A DNA stretch of 64,000 nucleotides from Datnioides undecimradiatus (Eukaryota > Chordata > Actinopteri > Lobotiformes > Datnioididae). The stretch is taken from positions 7,498,923-7,562,922 of the forward strand of contig WARS01000007.1 of the NCBI GenBank assembly GCA_008933995.1, given 5' to 3'. Below the pieces are notes generated by a model that was not told the DNA's origin, searched no databases, and saw only the letters and a program-made list of their open reading frames with translations. Position numbers and translations under genes: made by a program. Positions 1-13,500 of this stretch are shown in pieces; position 1 is the stretch's first letter, and the number at the start of each line of letters is the position of its first letter.

Positions 1-1859
1 ATGCTTCCCCTTTTCTCTAGAAAAGACTGTCAAACAGTCCTGATGTTTGTGCTGCATATCAACAGTTGTCTTATGTCCTCACTTCCTTAGCTATACAGAA
101 GATCAGAGCTACTGCTATTGAATAAACTAGTAAATAAACACCTTGTGTCTTTTTTTGTTTGTTTGTTTTTTACATCTGTGCAATGCAGCAATATAAAAGC
201 CATACGACACGGACATGTTGATGTGTCACTGTGTATACGGACATAAACACGGGGCAGCGAAACATAATATAGACAGACACTGGTGGAACATATTTAAGGT
301 GTGGGAGGCTGCAATTTGACTTCATCATGTCCAAGATAAGTAACAGTGGTGTATGTTTTGTACCAGTTGTAGTAAAAAAAAAAATGGGACGTGGAGGCGA
401 GCTCAGTCTTGTGGGACTGCAATCTGCAAAACAAAGCCTCTGGCTGACATTCCCTGCCACAGCTCAGCTGAGACAGCGGCCCTGCTGCCAGAAGGTTAGA
501 GGTTTATGAATGTCTGCTACAGGTAATAGAAAAACAAAAAGACAGACTGTGAAGCTACAGTGTAGAATCTGCATTGATTAATGCTGAGAAAGAAAATAAA
601 TGGCCACTAGATGGCGACCACAACTCACACGTTTGTAGGCCTCATTCTTTATTGGCTACAATCCAGTCTGGTCGTTGGTCCTGTTATCTGGAACAAAGTC
701 TGCTTTGACCTGAGGCCTCATAGTAAAACAAATTAAGAAACGTCCTTATTGTCCTTGGACTAGATGTGGGCTTTATCAGTGCGGTAGGTTTTTTTTCTGC
801 TTTTATTTTGGATTTGGATTTTCTTGAGTTTTATACATTATGGTATAGACATGTCACTCATCTATTATAGAACTTGTCACTTGTTGCTGCATGTATTTGA
901 TTTTTAACAACATTGAGTTTACGTGTAATGAAATTAGATAAAGTCCACATGATTAAGTGGCATAACATACAATAAGAACCCAGTGTGGTTTTAAATTGTA
1001 CTTGTGATAAAAACAAAAGATCTTGTAAAATCTGGGCAGCATATTTTGAGATATTTGCAGGATGAATGCGGCGTTAAATACACGGTTTGTTGACAGTGTG
1101 CAAACAGAGTGAGGGAACATTTCTGTTTGATCCATGGAGTTGAGTTTATATTTACACATAAAATAGATAATACATTTTAAAAAAAACAAGGGTGACTAAT
1201 AATAACACTAAATAATTAATAACTGTCTTGAATTAAGATACTGTGTTTCTGGCTGTGAAATGTGGATTAAATTTATACTTAAATAGTGGCATACATAGAA
1301 AATCGGTATTAATTCTAGTGTCAAATCAGTAAAAAAAAAAAAAAATGGGCAAAATGCGTATTTTTGTGAACTTTGTCCAAATCATGCAGACTCAGCCTCT
1401 GATGACAGGTTGACCAACTGTGACGCAACTGCTCCTGACACAAGCCAATGTAAACTATATTATTTATTTATTTATTTATTTATTTTTATCAGAACAGCAT
1501 CATAAGTCCCTCTTTGTACCTTTCCGCACTCAAAGCAAACAGGATTGTAAAAAAAAGTTTTACTGGAAATAAGCTCACAGTGTTGTTGGAAACATTTAAG
1601 TACAGAGAAAAGAACGCAACAGAGACCAACTGGCTTTGGACTGGAGCTGGGGAAACAGAACACTGGGTCTCTGTTCATGGCTCATTGTGTGAACAGAGGC
1701 GGGAAAAATGTGGTTCACATTTGATGGATTAGCGTTTCTTCACTGTGGGAATTCCTGAACTCTGGGATCTGTTGAGTAACCTCCCTGCTTGTGGATTATA
1801 TGAACCTGAGTGTTGCAGTGCTGGACCAGATGAGAGGGCTGAACTCTGAGAAGCACATT
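1..1859. other. 5' flank of C7, no gene seen
   Basis: No coding exon is recognised here. The stretch is AT-rich, with short poly-A runs near 370 and 1330 and a TTTA tetranucleotide repeat near 1459-1487. It should include the C7 promoter and any 5' UTR, but I see no convincing TATA box or binding-site cluster. Confidence 0.5.
1459..1487. repeat. (TTTA)n microsatellite
   Basis: About seven near-perfect TTTA units in the C7 upstream flank. A simple sequence repeat with no visible link to a gene. Confidence 0.8.
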
Positions 1860-4800
1860 ATGAAGGTACTGTCAATTCCACAACTCTTGAAGCATTCAGA
1901 CTTGGTGCCACTATTATATTAAAACTTAAGTGTTGTTCTGTAGAAGTATTGACTTGGTTCTGTAAGACAGAAAAGGTTTATCCTATGTTTGTTGACTCAC
2001 ACCCTGTTGGAATAACCTGGAGAAATTGGCATTTTTAGAGATTGAACTGCAGCACTTTTACTTTTGTCAAGAAAAGGGTAATTTTTAACTTTGCGTTGCT
2101 ATTTTTTAAACATTATTCAGATCGAATTAACAGTTTTTTCTTATTTCTGTGTACAGCCAAATTTGGGTGCACCTTTGTCTGCTGTAGCATTGTTGCTCGC
2201 CTTTCTGTCAACAGTTTGGTAAGTGCACACATGTACCAATTAATCTGTCCACACTCTGATAACAAATTATTGTTGGTGTTAAAAAAAATGTAATTTCTTT
2301 ACATTTTCCAGGATTTTGTTGTCATATGACTTTAGTTTTGACCTGTGCTGTGTTAATCTAATGTCATTCGACTCGTGTAGCTAGCCTACTGTTAGATAGA
2401 CAATATGTTTTTCAATTTAATCTAAAAAGAGGAACATAACATCAATATTTTTATAATAATGCCTTTTTCTCTCAGCTGTCAGCAGTCTGTAAACTGCAGA
2501 TGGGGGCCTTACGGAACCTGGTCTGAATGTGATGGCTGCTCCAGTACCAAGGTACTTCAGAGCACACAAATGGCTGTGTTAGACTTGTTAGGAGATTATG
2601 TAGACTTAAATCATTGATTGCACATGTGGTGCAAGTGTAAACCCAAACACTAACTGTAAAACCAAGTGTGAACCCTAATATGTTGTTAATAGCTAACCTT
2701 GTGGGGACCAAAGTCCTCACAATGTAGGGTTATGAATAGAGAGAATACACAAAAAATGAAAGATGGCCAAAGTCACAGGGGTGTCTGGTGCTCACAGTGT
2801 TTATCCCTGTTCTACAAATCTATTAATCCGAATATCAATCATGCAGTCTGTCAAAAAGTTATAAATAAAGTTTCTTTGAAAGGTGCATTACGTTTTGACA
2901 CCTCACCAACAGCAAAACAAGCCTTGGCAGTACGATCAGACTATGCTCATCATTTAATTTATTTATTTCTTTAACACTATGGTGTGGAACTTGTGTCTCT
3001 CCCACTGGCAGTACAGGTAATTACAAAAACACTGTCAACATACTTATGACACTGTGAGCTACACCATGGTGCAAGTTGGTGTAGTCCACCATGTAGCTAC
3101 TGTTGCACACCACCCAGCTCTAGCGAAGAAATCCTTACTACTTGACGTAATGATTGGCTTAATCAGCGTTGTGCGAACCGGTTTTGCTGGAACATATCAT
3201 TTATTTGTAAAAGTGATGTACTCTATACTCCACTGGATTTCATTTCACAATAATAACTGCTTTCTTTTCAGGTACGGACTCGCCATGTGGAGGTGTACGC
3301 CCAGTTTGGGGGTTTACCATGTTCGGGAGAAGCCACACAAACGCAACCTTGTGTCCCACAGAAAACATGTCCCCTGCAAACTGGCTGTGGAAACAGGTTC
3401 CGCTGCACCTCTGGTATGTTGTCATAGTTCATAAAAAGTGCCTGAGCTACTTTTTTCATATGATTAACTCTATTTTTTAAAAATAATAATAAACATTCTA
3501 TAAATTTGTTTACATATTTATGGGTTGGGCTCAGTTTCTTTAGAGTCAGAGAAGGTCAGTTGGGTTGGGTTTGACTTATCTCATATCTCATTCGTCACCA
3601 TTACTCCAAGACGCCCTTACTACACAATATTTTTGATAAAAGACGTATGTTGCTATGTGAAATGAAATGTCTTTACTGACGTCCTGATGCAGGTCAGTGT
3701 ATCAGCCTGTCTCTGGTCTGTAATGGAGACCAGGACTGTGAGGATGGCCTGGATGAGAGAGGCTGCGATCAAGACAGGAGCCACTCCTCATGTGACCTTG
3801 ACAAGACACCTCCCAACTCTGACTTTACAGGCAGAGGGTAAGTAGCTCCAACCTCAACACCAGGAAATTGGGTCTTGTACCTGTATGTACCGGGTCTAAA
3901 CAACAAAAAAAGAAAATATATCACTTATTTGATGGAAAGTCAATGAAATGCATCTGCTGTGTCATCATTTATAGGTATAACGTGCTAACAGGCAAACTAA
4001 AGGCAGGTGTGATCAACACTCAGAGCTTTGGAGGCCAGTGCAGGAAGGTGTTCAGTGGTGACCATAAAGTCTATTACAGACTGCCACAAAGCATCCTCAG
4101 GTACAACTTTGAGGTAAGACGATCAAGAAATGTAATAACTGGCAGCATGTACACAGATAAGGGGCAAAGGCATGCCAAATATGCAGTCAAACAGTTTCAT
4201 CATCTTGTCTAGTTAATGAAACTTTATTTTAAAGAAGCTTCATTAAACTCTCAGGACTGAAAGACAGACAACCATTGCCATCCCGAGAGGCACACTATTG
4301 TATTGTTATGGCTAAAATATAGTGAATAACAGATTTTGAGTTATTCTCCCAGGAGCTGCTCCAATGACACCGACACCGCATGTTTTTGGTTGCCTGTGTC
4401 TGTGCTGCAGGTGAAAGTAGACAATGAAGAGAGCGATGAATCCTACGAGAGCTCCTGGTCCTATGTGCAGCACATCCAATCCAATGCCTTGGTGGGACAC
4501 GACCGTCGCACTTTCCACAAAGAGCTCAGTGACAACCAGGTGACTATAAAACTTAAATTGCTCCATGGATAGCTTGTTTTAGATTTTTTTTAAACTGTAA
4601 AAGATGGTGAAAATGAAACCTTTGTGACTTCTTCATCAGTTAAAGTCTTTTCACATCTATCCTCCAGGCCTACAGACTTATAATCCTGAAGAATCAAGTG
4701 GAGCTGGCCCAGTTCCAAAACTCAGCCCCTCAGTATCTGCCTCTGGCTGAAGGCTTCTGGAAGGCCTTGTCCTCACTGCCTCTGACGTACGACTACTCTG

Positions 4801-7800
4801 CCTACCGACAGCTGTTTCAGACATACGGCACACACTACCTCTCTGAGGGCTCACTCGGAGGGGAATATCAAGCCTTGTTGGAGTTAGACCGTCAGGTTCT
4901 CTCATCATCCAGTAAGTTCTTTTGGTCTAAATATTATTGTCAAGTTTAAAAGTAGAACTCTTATCAAATATATAGGCTACAGGGTAAAAGTAATGTATAA
5001 TGAATATGAAAGAGTAAAAGCAATAAAAGTGTTATACTATCCAATGTTTTCTGTCACATGGTAGCGCTGTCTGCTCAAACACTATGCTTATACTGTACCC
5101 TGTGCAAAGGTGTAACAGAGATAGAGTACCAGAGGTGCTGGAGGAAGGTGAAACGCCGTCTCTTCAGGAAGAAAGTCACGACCACATGTCAGAAACTGAC
5201 AGACCGTTCATCATCCAGCCAGGGTGAGTGAAAGCCATCTTGTTTATGTATCAAAAATGTGCGTCTTGGTGGCTCAATGAAATCAGTTATAATTTTGTCA
5301 AGTTGGATTTAAATACTCATAATCATGGTCCAGCCTGAGTTCTACTGACATTTGTCTGCAGGACACAACATAAACAAGATGCCCATCAAGGTCAACGTGT
5401 TTGGTGGAGATCCAGCGTTTGTAGGCCCATTGTCTGTTCTGGATCTGGAACACCCAGAAGCTAACGGAGAGATCTATGACAACTGGGCCTCATCTGTCAA
5501 AGACTTCCCTGAAGTCATAAACCTAAAGGTGTGATGTGACTGTTTCAGCTGAGTGATTATTTTTCATGTGCTTTGAGTGTTTTCAACTGTCTAGTATTCT
5601 TTCTGGGTATTTATTCCCATTCATGCACTGTAACAAACTATGAACTTTCTTTCCAGCTGCATCCTCTGTATGAGCTGGTGAAGGAAGTGGAGTGTGCAGG
5701 TTTGAGGAAGCTCCACCTGAAAAGAGCCACAGAGGAGTACCTGGCCGAGGAGCATCCCTGTCACTGTCGGCCCTGCCAGAACAACGGTCAGCCGCTGCTG
5801 ACAGGCTCCGAGTGTCGCTGTGTTTGCAGGCCAGGAACATCGGGACGAGCGTGTGAGAGGGGTGCTGTGATTGGAGAACAACCAGGTAGAGAAACTGAAG
5901 AACTGTGAGGAAACAATGAAAGCTGTTTTAATTCAGAGCCATGTTTCAAATATCCAAGATGAGTACTAATGATAGAATTGGTGAAGAATTAAATCCAACT
6001 TCAAAGACAGGGTTAAAAATAGTTTATATTTTGTGCATCAGAATTACAATATGAGCCAAGATTTGATCCAGCTCTAAAGTTAAGCCTAGTTGTTTTATGT
6101 TACCATCACGACCAGTCAGCATGATAAACTTCTTTTCGAGTAAGTGACAGAGCTACAAAGAGAGTCTCTGTTCTTCTCTAACAGGTGTGATCAATGGTGG
6201 CTGGAGCTGCTGGTCCTCCTGGGGATCCTGTTCTGGAGGTCAAAGGTCACGGACCCGAAGCTGCAACAACCCTGCCCCAAGTCGAGGTGGCCAACACTGC
6301 ACTGGACTGCAGGTGGAGCAGAAGTCTTGCGAGGATGCAGGCATCCAGTATTTACAGTAAGGACACATGAATATAAACACAAACACACACACACACACAG
6401 TCAGTTGTTTGTCATGTTACTAGTAGAAGGACAGAGATCTTACACTGAGTCTTAAACCGTAATGGTTTAGCTTGTGGCAGCCAGATTTGTGGCACAGAAT
6501 TGGAGATCTTGGTCACAATCAATATTAATTAATACTTTAATTTTTATATATATTTGAAAACTGACCACTCAACGATCATGTCCTCATAATGCGGTGCAAT
6601 CTTGACTAATTCAAACACTTTGACAGTGTTTGAAGAAAACAGATATACTCAACAAGCAGCAGCTAGCATCTCACTGTAAATTTGTCTGCAGGATGATGGA
6701 GCCTCAGTGCTTCAGTCTCTCTGTGACTCCACCAAAGACATGTGGAGCACCTCCAAACCTCAGGAATGGATTTATTCAGGTGAGTTTACTTTAATCACAT
6801 TTATATATATACTTTCATTGATCTTGGCGGAGTAAGGGGTGATTAAGTGCATGTTAAAGTTAAGCAACTTTTTTTTTTTTCTTAGAATCCCAAAGATTTC
6901 TACATGGTTGGAAACATGGTTCAGTACTCCTGCGTCAATGGTTACTATCTCAGTGGAGACGGTGTAGCAGAATGCACTGAAAACCAGACGTGGAGGACAG
7001 GAGCGAGGGTTTGTAAAAGTAAGTCAATATCGCCGCTGATTGTTAGATCTGATTCTGCCAGGGAAGTCATGCGTTTAGGTTCTCTCGCTGGTTTATTTGG
7101 AGGATATCTCAGAAATGACTTGCTGAAACAGATTACTACTAGGTTTAGTCAGGTTTTGGGCCTTGCAATTGGTTAAATAGGAAACTGCAACAGTTCTTGT
7201 TGTCCCTGAACCACAGTATTATGCTGTTTTCCTTCCTTCATCTTACTCAACATCTCTCTCGTCTTGTCTCAGGCACCACATGTGGGATTCCTCTGCTCAA
7301 CAGTGAAGTTATAGCCACGCCCACCAAAGCAGCTTATCAGATTGGAGAGAGAGTGTCCTTGTCTTGTCCTGCAGGGTCAGTGTTGGAGGGTGGAGAGTCA
7401 GAGATCGCGTGCAGCTCCAGTCTGGAGTGGTCTCCTACTCCGACCAGTGCTCATTGTAAAGCCGGTACGGTTATTCTCACTGTGAAATATCACTGTTGAA
7501 AATCATCACACCCTTAACAAGATCCTTCTGCATCAAGAAACTTCATCAACTGGGTGGCCCTTCTCTTCTTTTTTAGCCTCAGTCAATTCATTTCTTGGTG
7601 TTAAGACACTTTCACTGTTTGGTTCAGTCTTAGCATTCTCATCAGGCCCATTTCCAGCAGCAGAAAGCAGCTGATTTCACAAAACACTGATAACCACTGA
7701 TAAATCCACTGTATACAACCTGCCCAGCACCAAACTGCACACACACACACAGCTAGAGACCAGCTGGTGAGATATGTAGTTACTAAAGAGCCAGATCTTT

Positions 7801-9063
7801 CTCTTAAGCTGACATGATTCAACGAGATGATATTGTGGCGTGTCTTTCTGCCACGTAGTGGCAAACATAATGTACTGCTGTTTTAATCAAAATAACTAAA
7901 TGTATCACTACAAAAAATGTTTTGTATGTATAATAAAAGTTCGTAATTTATTTGGTTAAGAAATGGAAAATTACCAAATATTTGTCCTTTATGACATTTC
8001 TCACCTTTCGGTACACGATGTCGGTCATGATCATTTGTTGTCGTTATCCCATCTCTTGTTATTATAAGAATGTAATGTGTTTCTGTGGAGTACACACACA
8101 TCAATCCGGCTTCCTGTATTTTCTTCTCAGAGCCCACAGTTCCTGCCCCTCCCCCTGGACTGAAGTGTAAACCGTGGGAGAACGTTGGAAAAAATGAGTG
8201 TGTGTGTAAGATGCCGTTTCAGTGCTCGTGAGTATGATTTTTGTTCATTCCTTATGGATATCACAAAGGAAGATGCCTGCTCTAACTAACTAACTTCTAA
8301 CTACTAACATATTGTCTTCACTTAGGAGGACTTCTCTGCAGTTATGTGCCAGACTGCACTCAAGCCAAGCCCGTTTGCTTGGAGTTTGTCAGCTTGGAGC
8401 GCTGCGGTGCATGGGGCGGAGCTTCACATTGGCCAGTGACAGCGATTGTGACTGGCCAGATGAGACATCCACGTCCTGTGAAGACTGCAAACCAGGGACA
8501 ATCTGTCAGGGTGAGTCTCCTGGATTTGTTTAAAGGATAATATGTATTTTTTAGAACTTGAGTTTTTGCTTCTGTAGTCATGAGAGTCTGATTGGGCAAA
8601 AAAAACAGCCAGACACAACAACAGTGCGACCACATTATTACCCAAACAGAATGTGATTATTGGCTAAAAATGTCACTAAGGAGCCTTAATTGAAGCAGTA
8701 AGTGGGTCTGTGTAATGTGATGCTTTGCTTTTGGCTAACCTGGGGGTAAAACCCATCTGATCATCCAACTGCAAGTGTTTGTTGTTCAGTTTTTTAGCAA
8801 ATAAGAATCCTTAATGCTGTCCTGTGAACATGCTTGTAACTGCATCAGCGCATACATATAATCATTACTGTTTTTCAATTGTAGAAACAACGAGAACGTG
8901 CGTATGTCAGAATGTGTCAGAATGCCCCAAAGACTCCGCCCCCCTGTGCGCCCGCTCTGGTGTTGGCAGCGCTGCCAGGACGATGACCGCGTGCGAGGTT
9001 GGGGCCAGAAGATGTTCTGGAGAGAAGGTCAATGTTATCAGTATTGAAGCTTGTCCAGAGTAA
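1860..9063 (+). CDS. c7: Complement component C7, terminal-pathway MACPF protein
   Basis: Secreted plasma protein that joins C5b-6 and exposes the membrane-binding surface of the nascent membrane attack complex. Coding exons: 1860-1865, 2157-2218, 2476-2551, 3272-3413, 3693-3837, 3975-4113, 4411-4539, 4668-4911, 5110-5223, 5362-5528, 5657-5885, 6185-6356, 6692-6779, 6886-7018, 7273-7464, 8131-8227, 8326-8510, 8885-9063. All introns are GT-AG and every phase matches. The sum is 832 aa (human C7 is 843). Order: signal peptide 1-24; TSP1 about 27-80; LDLa about 83-120; MACPF about 125-450 with [18 protein letters not shown]-like about 450-480; TSP1 about 487-541; two CCP about 556-680; two factor I/MAC (FIM) modules 690-832. 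Having one N-terminal TSP1, and not two, marks it as C7 and not C6. Two in-frame upstream ATGs (1800, 1830) exist. I chose 1860 because it puts the hydrophobic signal core right after the start. Oddity: a strongly basic loop in exon 9. Confidence 0.95.
2219..2475 (+). other. C7 intron after the signal-peptide exon
   Basis: The donor at 2219 reads gtaagt and the acceptor ends at 2475 (ctctcag). The phase-2 junction rebuilds a Cys codon, giving the mature N-terminus [14 protein letters not shown], which starts the first TSP1 module. I list it because it fixes the start codon choice. Confidence 0.8.
6377..6399. repeat. (CA)n microsatellite in C7 intron
   Basis: A CA dinucleotide run just downstream of the donor that follows the second TSP1 exon. 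A simple repeat with no coding effect. A second short CA run lies at about 7738-7751 in a later C7 intron. Confidence 0.85.
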
Positions 9064-9257
9064 AAACAGCTGTTGTTTTATAATACTGAGCAGTTTCACA
9101 GTGTAAATGAAGGAAGAACTTGTGCCTTTGTCTGTTGTAAATAGAAATACCTCAGTGAAGTAAATATGTTTTTCTGCAGTTCTATGCAGGCTTTTTACAT
9201 TTGTCACAGAGGCCTAAAGATGAACAAAATTTGCATGTGAAGTACACATAAAATTTA

Positions 9258-9325
9258 AATAAATAAAAATTTAATCTCAAATAAATGCCTTTGTTACAGT
9301 TTTTTGTCATAGGAAGTTAATAAAG
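9258..9325 (+). terminator. C7 polyadenylation signals
   Basis: Several AATAAA hexamers lie 195-260 nt past the C7 stop codon: 9258-9263, 9262-9267, 9280-9285 and 9320-9325. They place the C7 mRNA end near 9.28-9.35 kb. I cannot tell which one is used. Confidence 0.55.
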
Positions 9326-10309
9326 CACCTCAGGATTTGCTTTTTGTTCTCTCAGTTTTCCTTACATTGAGAATATGGAGTTTAAAATGTTTTGCTTTGT
9401 GCATTTATCCTGCCAGATCATTTACAAAGTTTATCAAACTTGTTTTCTCTCAATTATCATTTATTTTAAGCCATATTACAGAATTTTCATTTGTTTCAAA
9501 GCTGACTCTTTTAAATAATGTATGATGCATATCATCAACAACCACATTGGGGGTAAGACAGAGTAATATACTTAGTTGAATTAGTTGAATAGCTGATGCT
9601 TCTTGATGCAGAGCTGTGCATGGTTCACTGTTGGTATAAACTAATGATTAATGTCAATGGTCAAATTTGGTATGTCCACCCAGATTGTCCCAGTTTTAGA
9701 AACTTTATAACAGGTTGTGTCATCACATGTTTTTCAATATTTGAGGATATTTTAGCTTCAGGTTACCAGGTGACACAAATTTGATATGCACATCCTATAT
9801 GTTAATATCAGGCTGCAGAATTACTGTATACTGTATATATTGCAAGTCTGGCATTTGGTGGTAGTATGACACATTTTGGGGATCAGACCCAGTAACTCTC
9901 TTGTAAGGTTGTGCCAAGTTTGTTAAAAATCAGATGACGGACTTTAAAAAAGAAAGTTTGGTGTTTAACATTACTTTGTTGTATTTGTCCATGGTCACCT
10001 GCAGCCTTTTCATAAGACAGGCTCTGATAGTGGAGATGCTCTGTGGTACGTGGATTCCTTTTATCTTTTTGTGCAAACAGTCATGACTGACGCTGAGAGC
10101 TACACACGGACACACTGGCTTAATCTCAAGTCAGGTTTATCATCAACAGATACAGTCATACAAAAGCTACAGTCATCTACTGTTTACTATACTGAATAAC
10201 ACTGAATAATCACCATTGTACATACATCACATATTAACACATTTGCCTTTCTATTGCCCTGTAAAGAGTGTTTCAACCCCAGTTAACCTGCTTTCCAGTC
10301 TAGTTTTCC

Positions 10310-10315
10310 TTTATT
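10310..10315 (-). terminator. C6 polyadenylation signal candidate
   Basis: Plus-strand TTTATT, which is AATAAA on the C6 strand, about 190 nt past the C6 stop codon. This is a typical distance for a short 3' UTR. No transcript evidence is available. Confidence 0.4.
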
Positions 10316-10500
10316 AATATAATATAATTTTTAAAATAATATAACACAAGACCTACCAATGTCCATAATGTCTCTAAAGTACTGGTCTAGGTGCACTTGA
10401 AAAAGAAACATAGTAACTTTATATAGTTGATTATCAATATATATATATCATATGTGTTTTACGACGTAGTTATTCTAATTTTTTTCTAGCTTTAGAAGAA

Positions 10501-13500
10501 TCATCTGGACTCACAGGCGCCTTCATTGAGAATCTCAAAATTATAATTAGCACACTTGAGGGCGGCCATAGAACAAAGGTCCAAGCTTCGAGTTCTCTGG
10601 GTCCTGAGCAGCTTCACACAGAATGTGTGCGCCTCAACTCCGTGGCAGTCCCGAGCAGCTTTGCACTCACACTTCTTAGATGCTGAGGACAGACGTAGGT
10701 GCACATTAGGAAAATGATTTGATATAACATATGCAGGCTTCAAGTACTTAAACCTGATTTGCGTTCATTAATTTGACATGTAAGTTGTATACCCAAAATG
10801 TTTAGCTATGCAGTGAATGATTGTAAGTTCAGTATTTTGGGAAATGACGAGAGTTAGATTAGACGTTTCACAGCAACAAGCTACAGCCAGGCTCAGCAGT
10901 TTTGTAGCTGAACAGTCAAACTCACCAGAGCAGGTCTCCCATTCGTAACAGGTGTCAAGATCACAAGGCTGCTGAACAGAGCTCTTAGAGGACATTTGAG
11001 CCCTGAACTTGGCCCACTCCAGTTTGGCTGAATCGGCCGCATCGCAAGCACCCTCGTTGACAAAGAAGAGCGGGTCATTGTGGCAACGCCCGGCGTGGAA
11101 CGAGCAGAGGGACATTGGCACCGTGACACCCACATCTGTGTTGAGGATACACAGAGCCTCCGGTTGTGAACTGCACACACATGCACAAACAGGTTAGTCA
11201 TCTTCTGGTCATATTTCACATAGCTCTTACATATTAAATCCTTTTTGATATACCAGAATTCATGGGTAAATGCAGCTGAATAATAACTTGTCATCCATGT
11301 TATGATCATAAGAAAAAGTGCATAGTGTTTCTTAAAAACTTACAGGCAGCTCTCCCGCTGAATACAGACACATTGAGAGCCTTGTAGTTTCTGTCCTGGA
11401 GGACACTGGCTGTCAGGCACAAATGGCAACTCTGGAAATAAACAGAAACAAGACACAACGTTGCCATTTCCACATTCCTATTGCATGCTGAAAATGTTGA
11501 AAAGGTAGAGAAGTGGCTGTGTACCACTCGTAATCAGAGCGGGGAGACCAGTTGTGTATTTCTCCCAAACCAACTACTAAGTTGTCATCTTTAAAGACTT
11601 CTATCTTCTAAAAGCAAACCATGTTTTCAAAAAAAATAATGATAAAACATAAATCTCACTTTTTTTCATCACTTGAGTAAATCTGTTGAGTATGGATTAG
11701 TGTCTTTGCTGCCCCCTGTGGTCACTGGAGTAAAAATCTGCAATGACCACTGTTTTACTGCCAATTTAAATGGCCAGTACTTTGTATGAGATTATTTTTG
11801 TATAAAAAGACCATTAAATAATATCAGTGTTACACACATTTTAATAAAGGGTCACAAACACATCTCTCTTACACATCTCTTAATTTACCTAACCTGGAGA
11901 CTCAAAGTGAATAATCTACTGTACCATCAGTGCAACGCAGATCAGCAGGTAACGGAGGCTCCCAGGTCAAAGTGTTGCTGCATTTGTAGATGCCTTGTGG
12001 AAACGGCATCAGGCCTCTCTCGTTACAGTTCAAACCTACCGAATCCCCAACTCGGTACTCATCTTTACTGGGAAACAGCGTCATGTCATCGGGGATTTCA
12101 GGAGGAAGGCACAGTTTCCCTTTATGGACACAGGGACAGGAGGGCTCATTTTAAACCTGATGATATCATGTTTACATGAATGCAGCCAGAGGTTTTAGGT
12201 AATTGTTCACTTGTCTAGTGAGAAAACAGACTCACTGATGCATTTCCCCATAGGCTGACTCCATGTCCCATCAGGAAGACAGTTGATGAATTGAAAACCC
12301 TCCAGCTGGAATCCAGCGAAGCATTGGAACTCCTCGTCCTCACCGAAGCTATAGTACTGCTTCCCTTTCTATGAGAGGAGGCAGTTAAATAAACAAAAAG
12401 TTAGGACATATACCAATATATAATCCACTGGGCCTAATTCTTTAGTTTTCATATTACTTGTTATCCTCCTACCACTCTTCTACATGCATGGGTCAAAATT
12501 GTGACGCAGAAAATGATTTAATTCACAAGTGAAAGATACAAAGTCATACGTTGTTATCATTTGCTCAGTGGTTATTTTGTAATAACTATGGTATAATTTA
12601 AAGATTCATCATAATTTATTTTTAGATGTAATACTACTTTTACTTCTTTAAATTAAAGGGGTAGTTTGTTGATGTCTACCCTGGACTTTAATGTAAGTGT
12701 AATGTAATATAAATGTCTTAAATTTATTTAATTTAATCTTATTTGTTTCTGATTCGGTAGTTGAATTTATTTTAATCAATTATTAGAAAGTGTTTTCAAA
12801 AAGTTTTAATATTTTTTTAAATATTCCTGAATTATCATGTTTACATATATCTTTCTAGCAGTTAAAAAGAGGTGAGACTAGAGAAGCTAGTCTTCAGTAT
12901 TTTGTTAGTGGATAATCTTTCTCAAATACATTTCAATCACTAACTACAGACTAAAGGGTTCCTCTTTACTCTGAGGAAGCTGTTGGGGGGCCACTTGGGC
13001 CTAAGGCAGCCCTGCACACCAGCAGGCAGCTCGTCAATCCAGCCCACAGTGAAGTCGTCATCATTGTCACAGGTCTCCTGTCTGAACACAAAAACATAAA
13101 GCAGACGTACAATAAATCTAAAGCTGTACATGACTGTATGAAGACAAAACATCAACAGTATATTTTGTAAATGTGAGGTTAAACTTGTGTAGCAGCTGCA
13201 GGACACACACATCAGTATAAAAATAGTGATGATGTAAAATGTCTACATTTCAGAGAGGAAAAATGTTGAACCTACTTTGCGAAGATGGAGATGTGACATG
13301 TTTCCTCATGTCTATCAGCACCCTGGCAGGGTTGGCCTCCTCTGAGGGGTGCAGGATTATCGCACCGCCTAGTTCGATGTCTCTTCATTGAAGCGCCACA
13401 GCCACTCCACGGCCCCCAGCAGCTCCAATAACCATCCACTTTATCTGTGTATATTAAACACCAAACCGCATTTCTGCTGTGAATGTAGCCAAACATGGTA

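Larger units (their letters stand above)
9064..10500. other. C7-C6 convergent intergenic spacer
   Basis: 1,437 bp between the two stop codons. It holds both 3' UTRs and their poly-A signals and is otherwise AT-rich without a recognised gene or repeat. Confidence 0.6.

Noticed and set aside
2693-2725. Palindrome-like GTGGGGACCAAAGTCCTCAC, with a related GTGGGGACCACA at 15691
   Set aside because: Resembles a short dispersed fish repeat motif, but two partial copies without clear ends are not enough to call an element.
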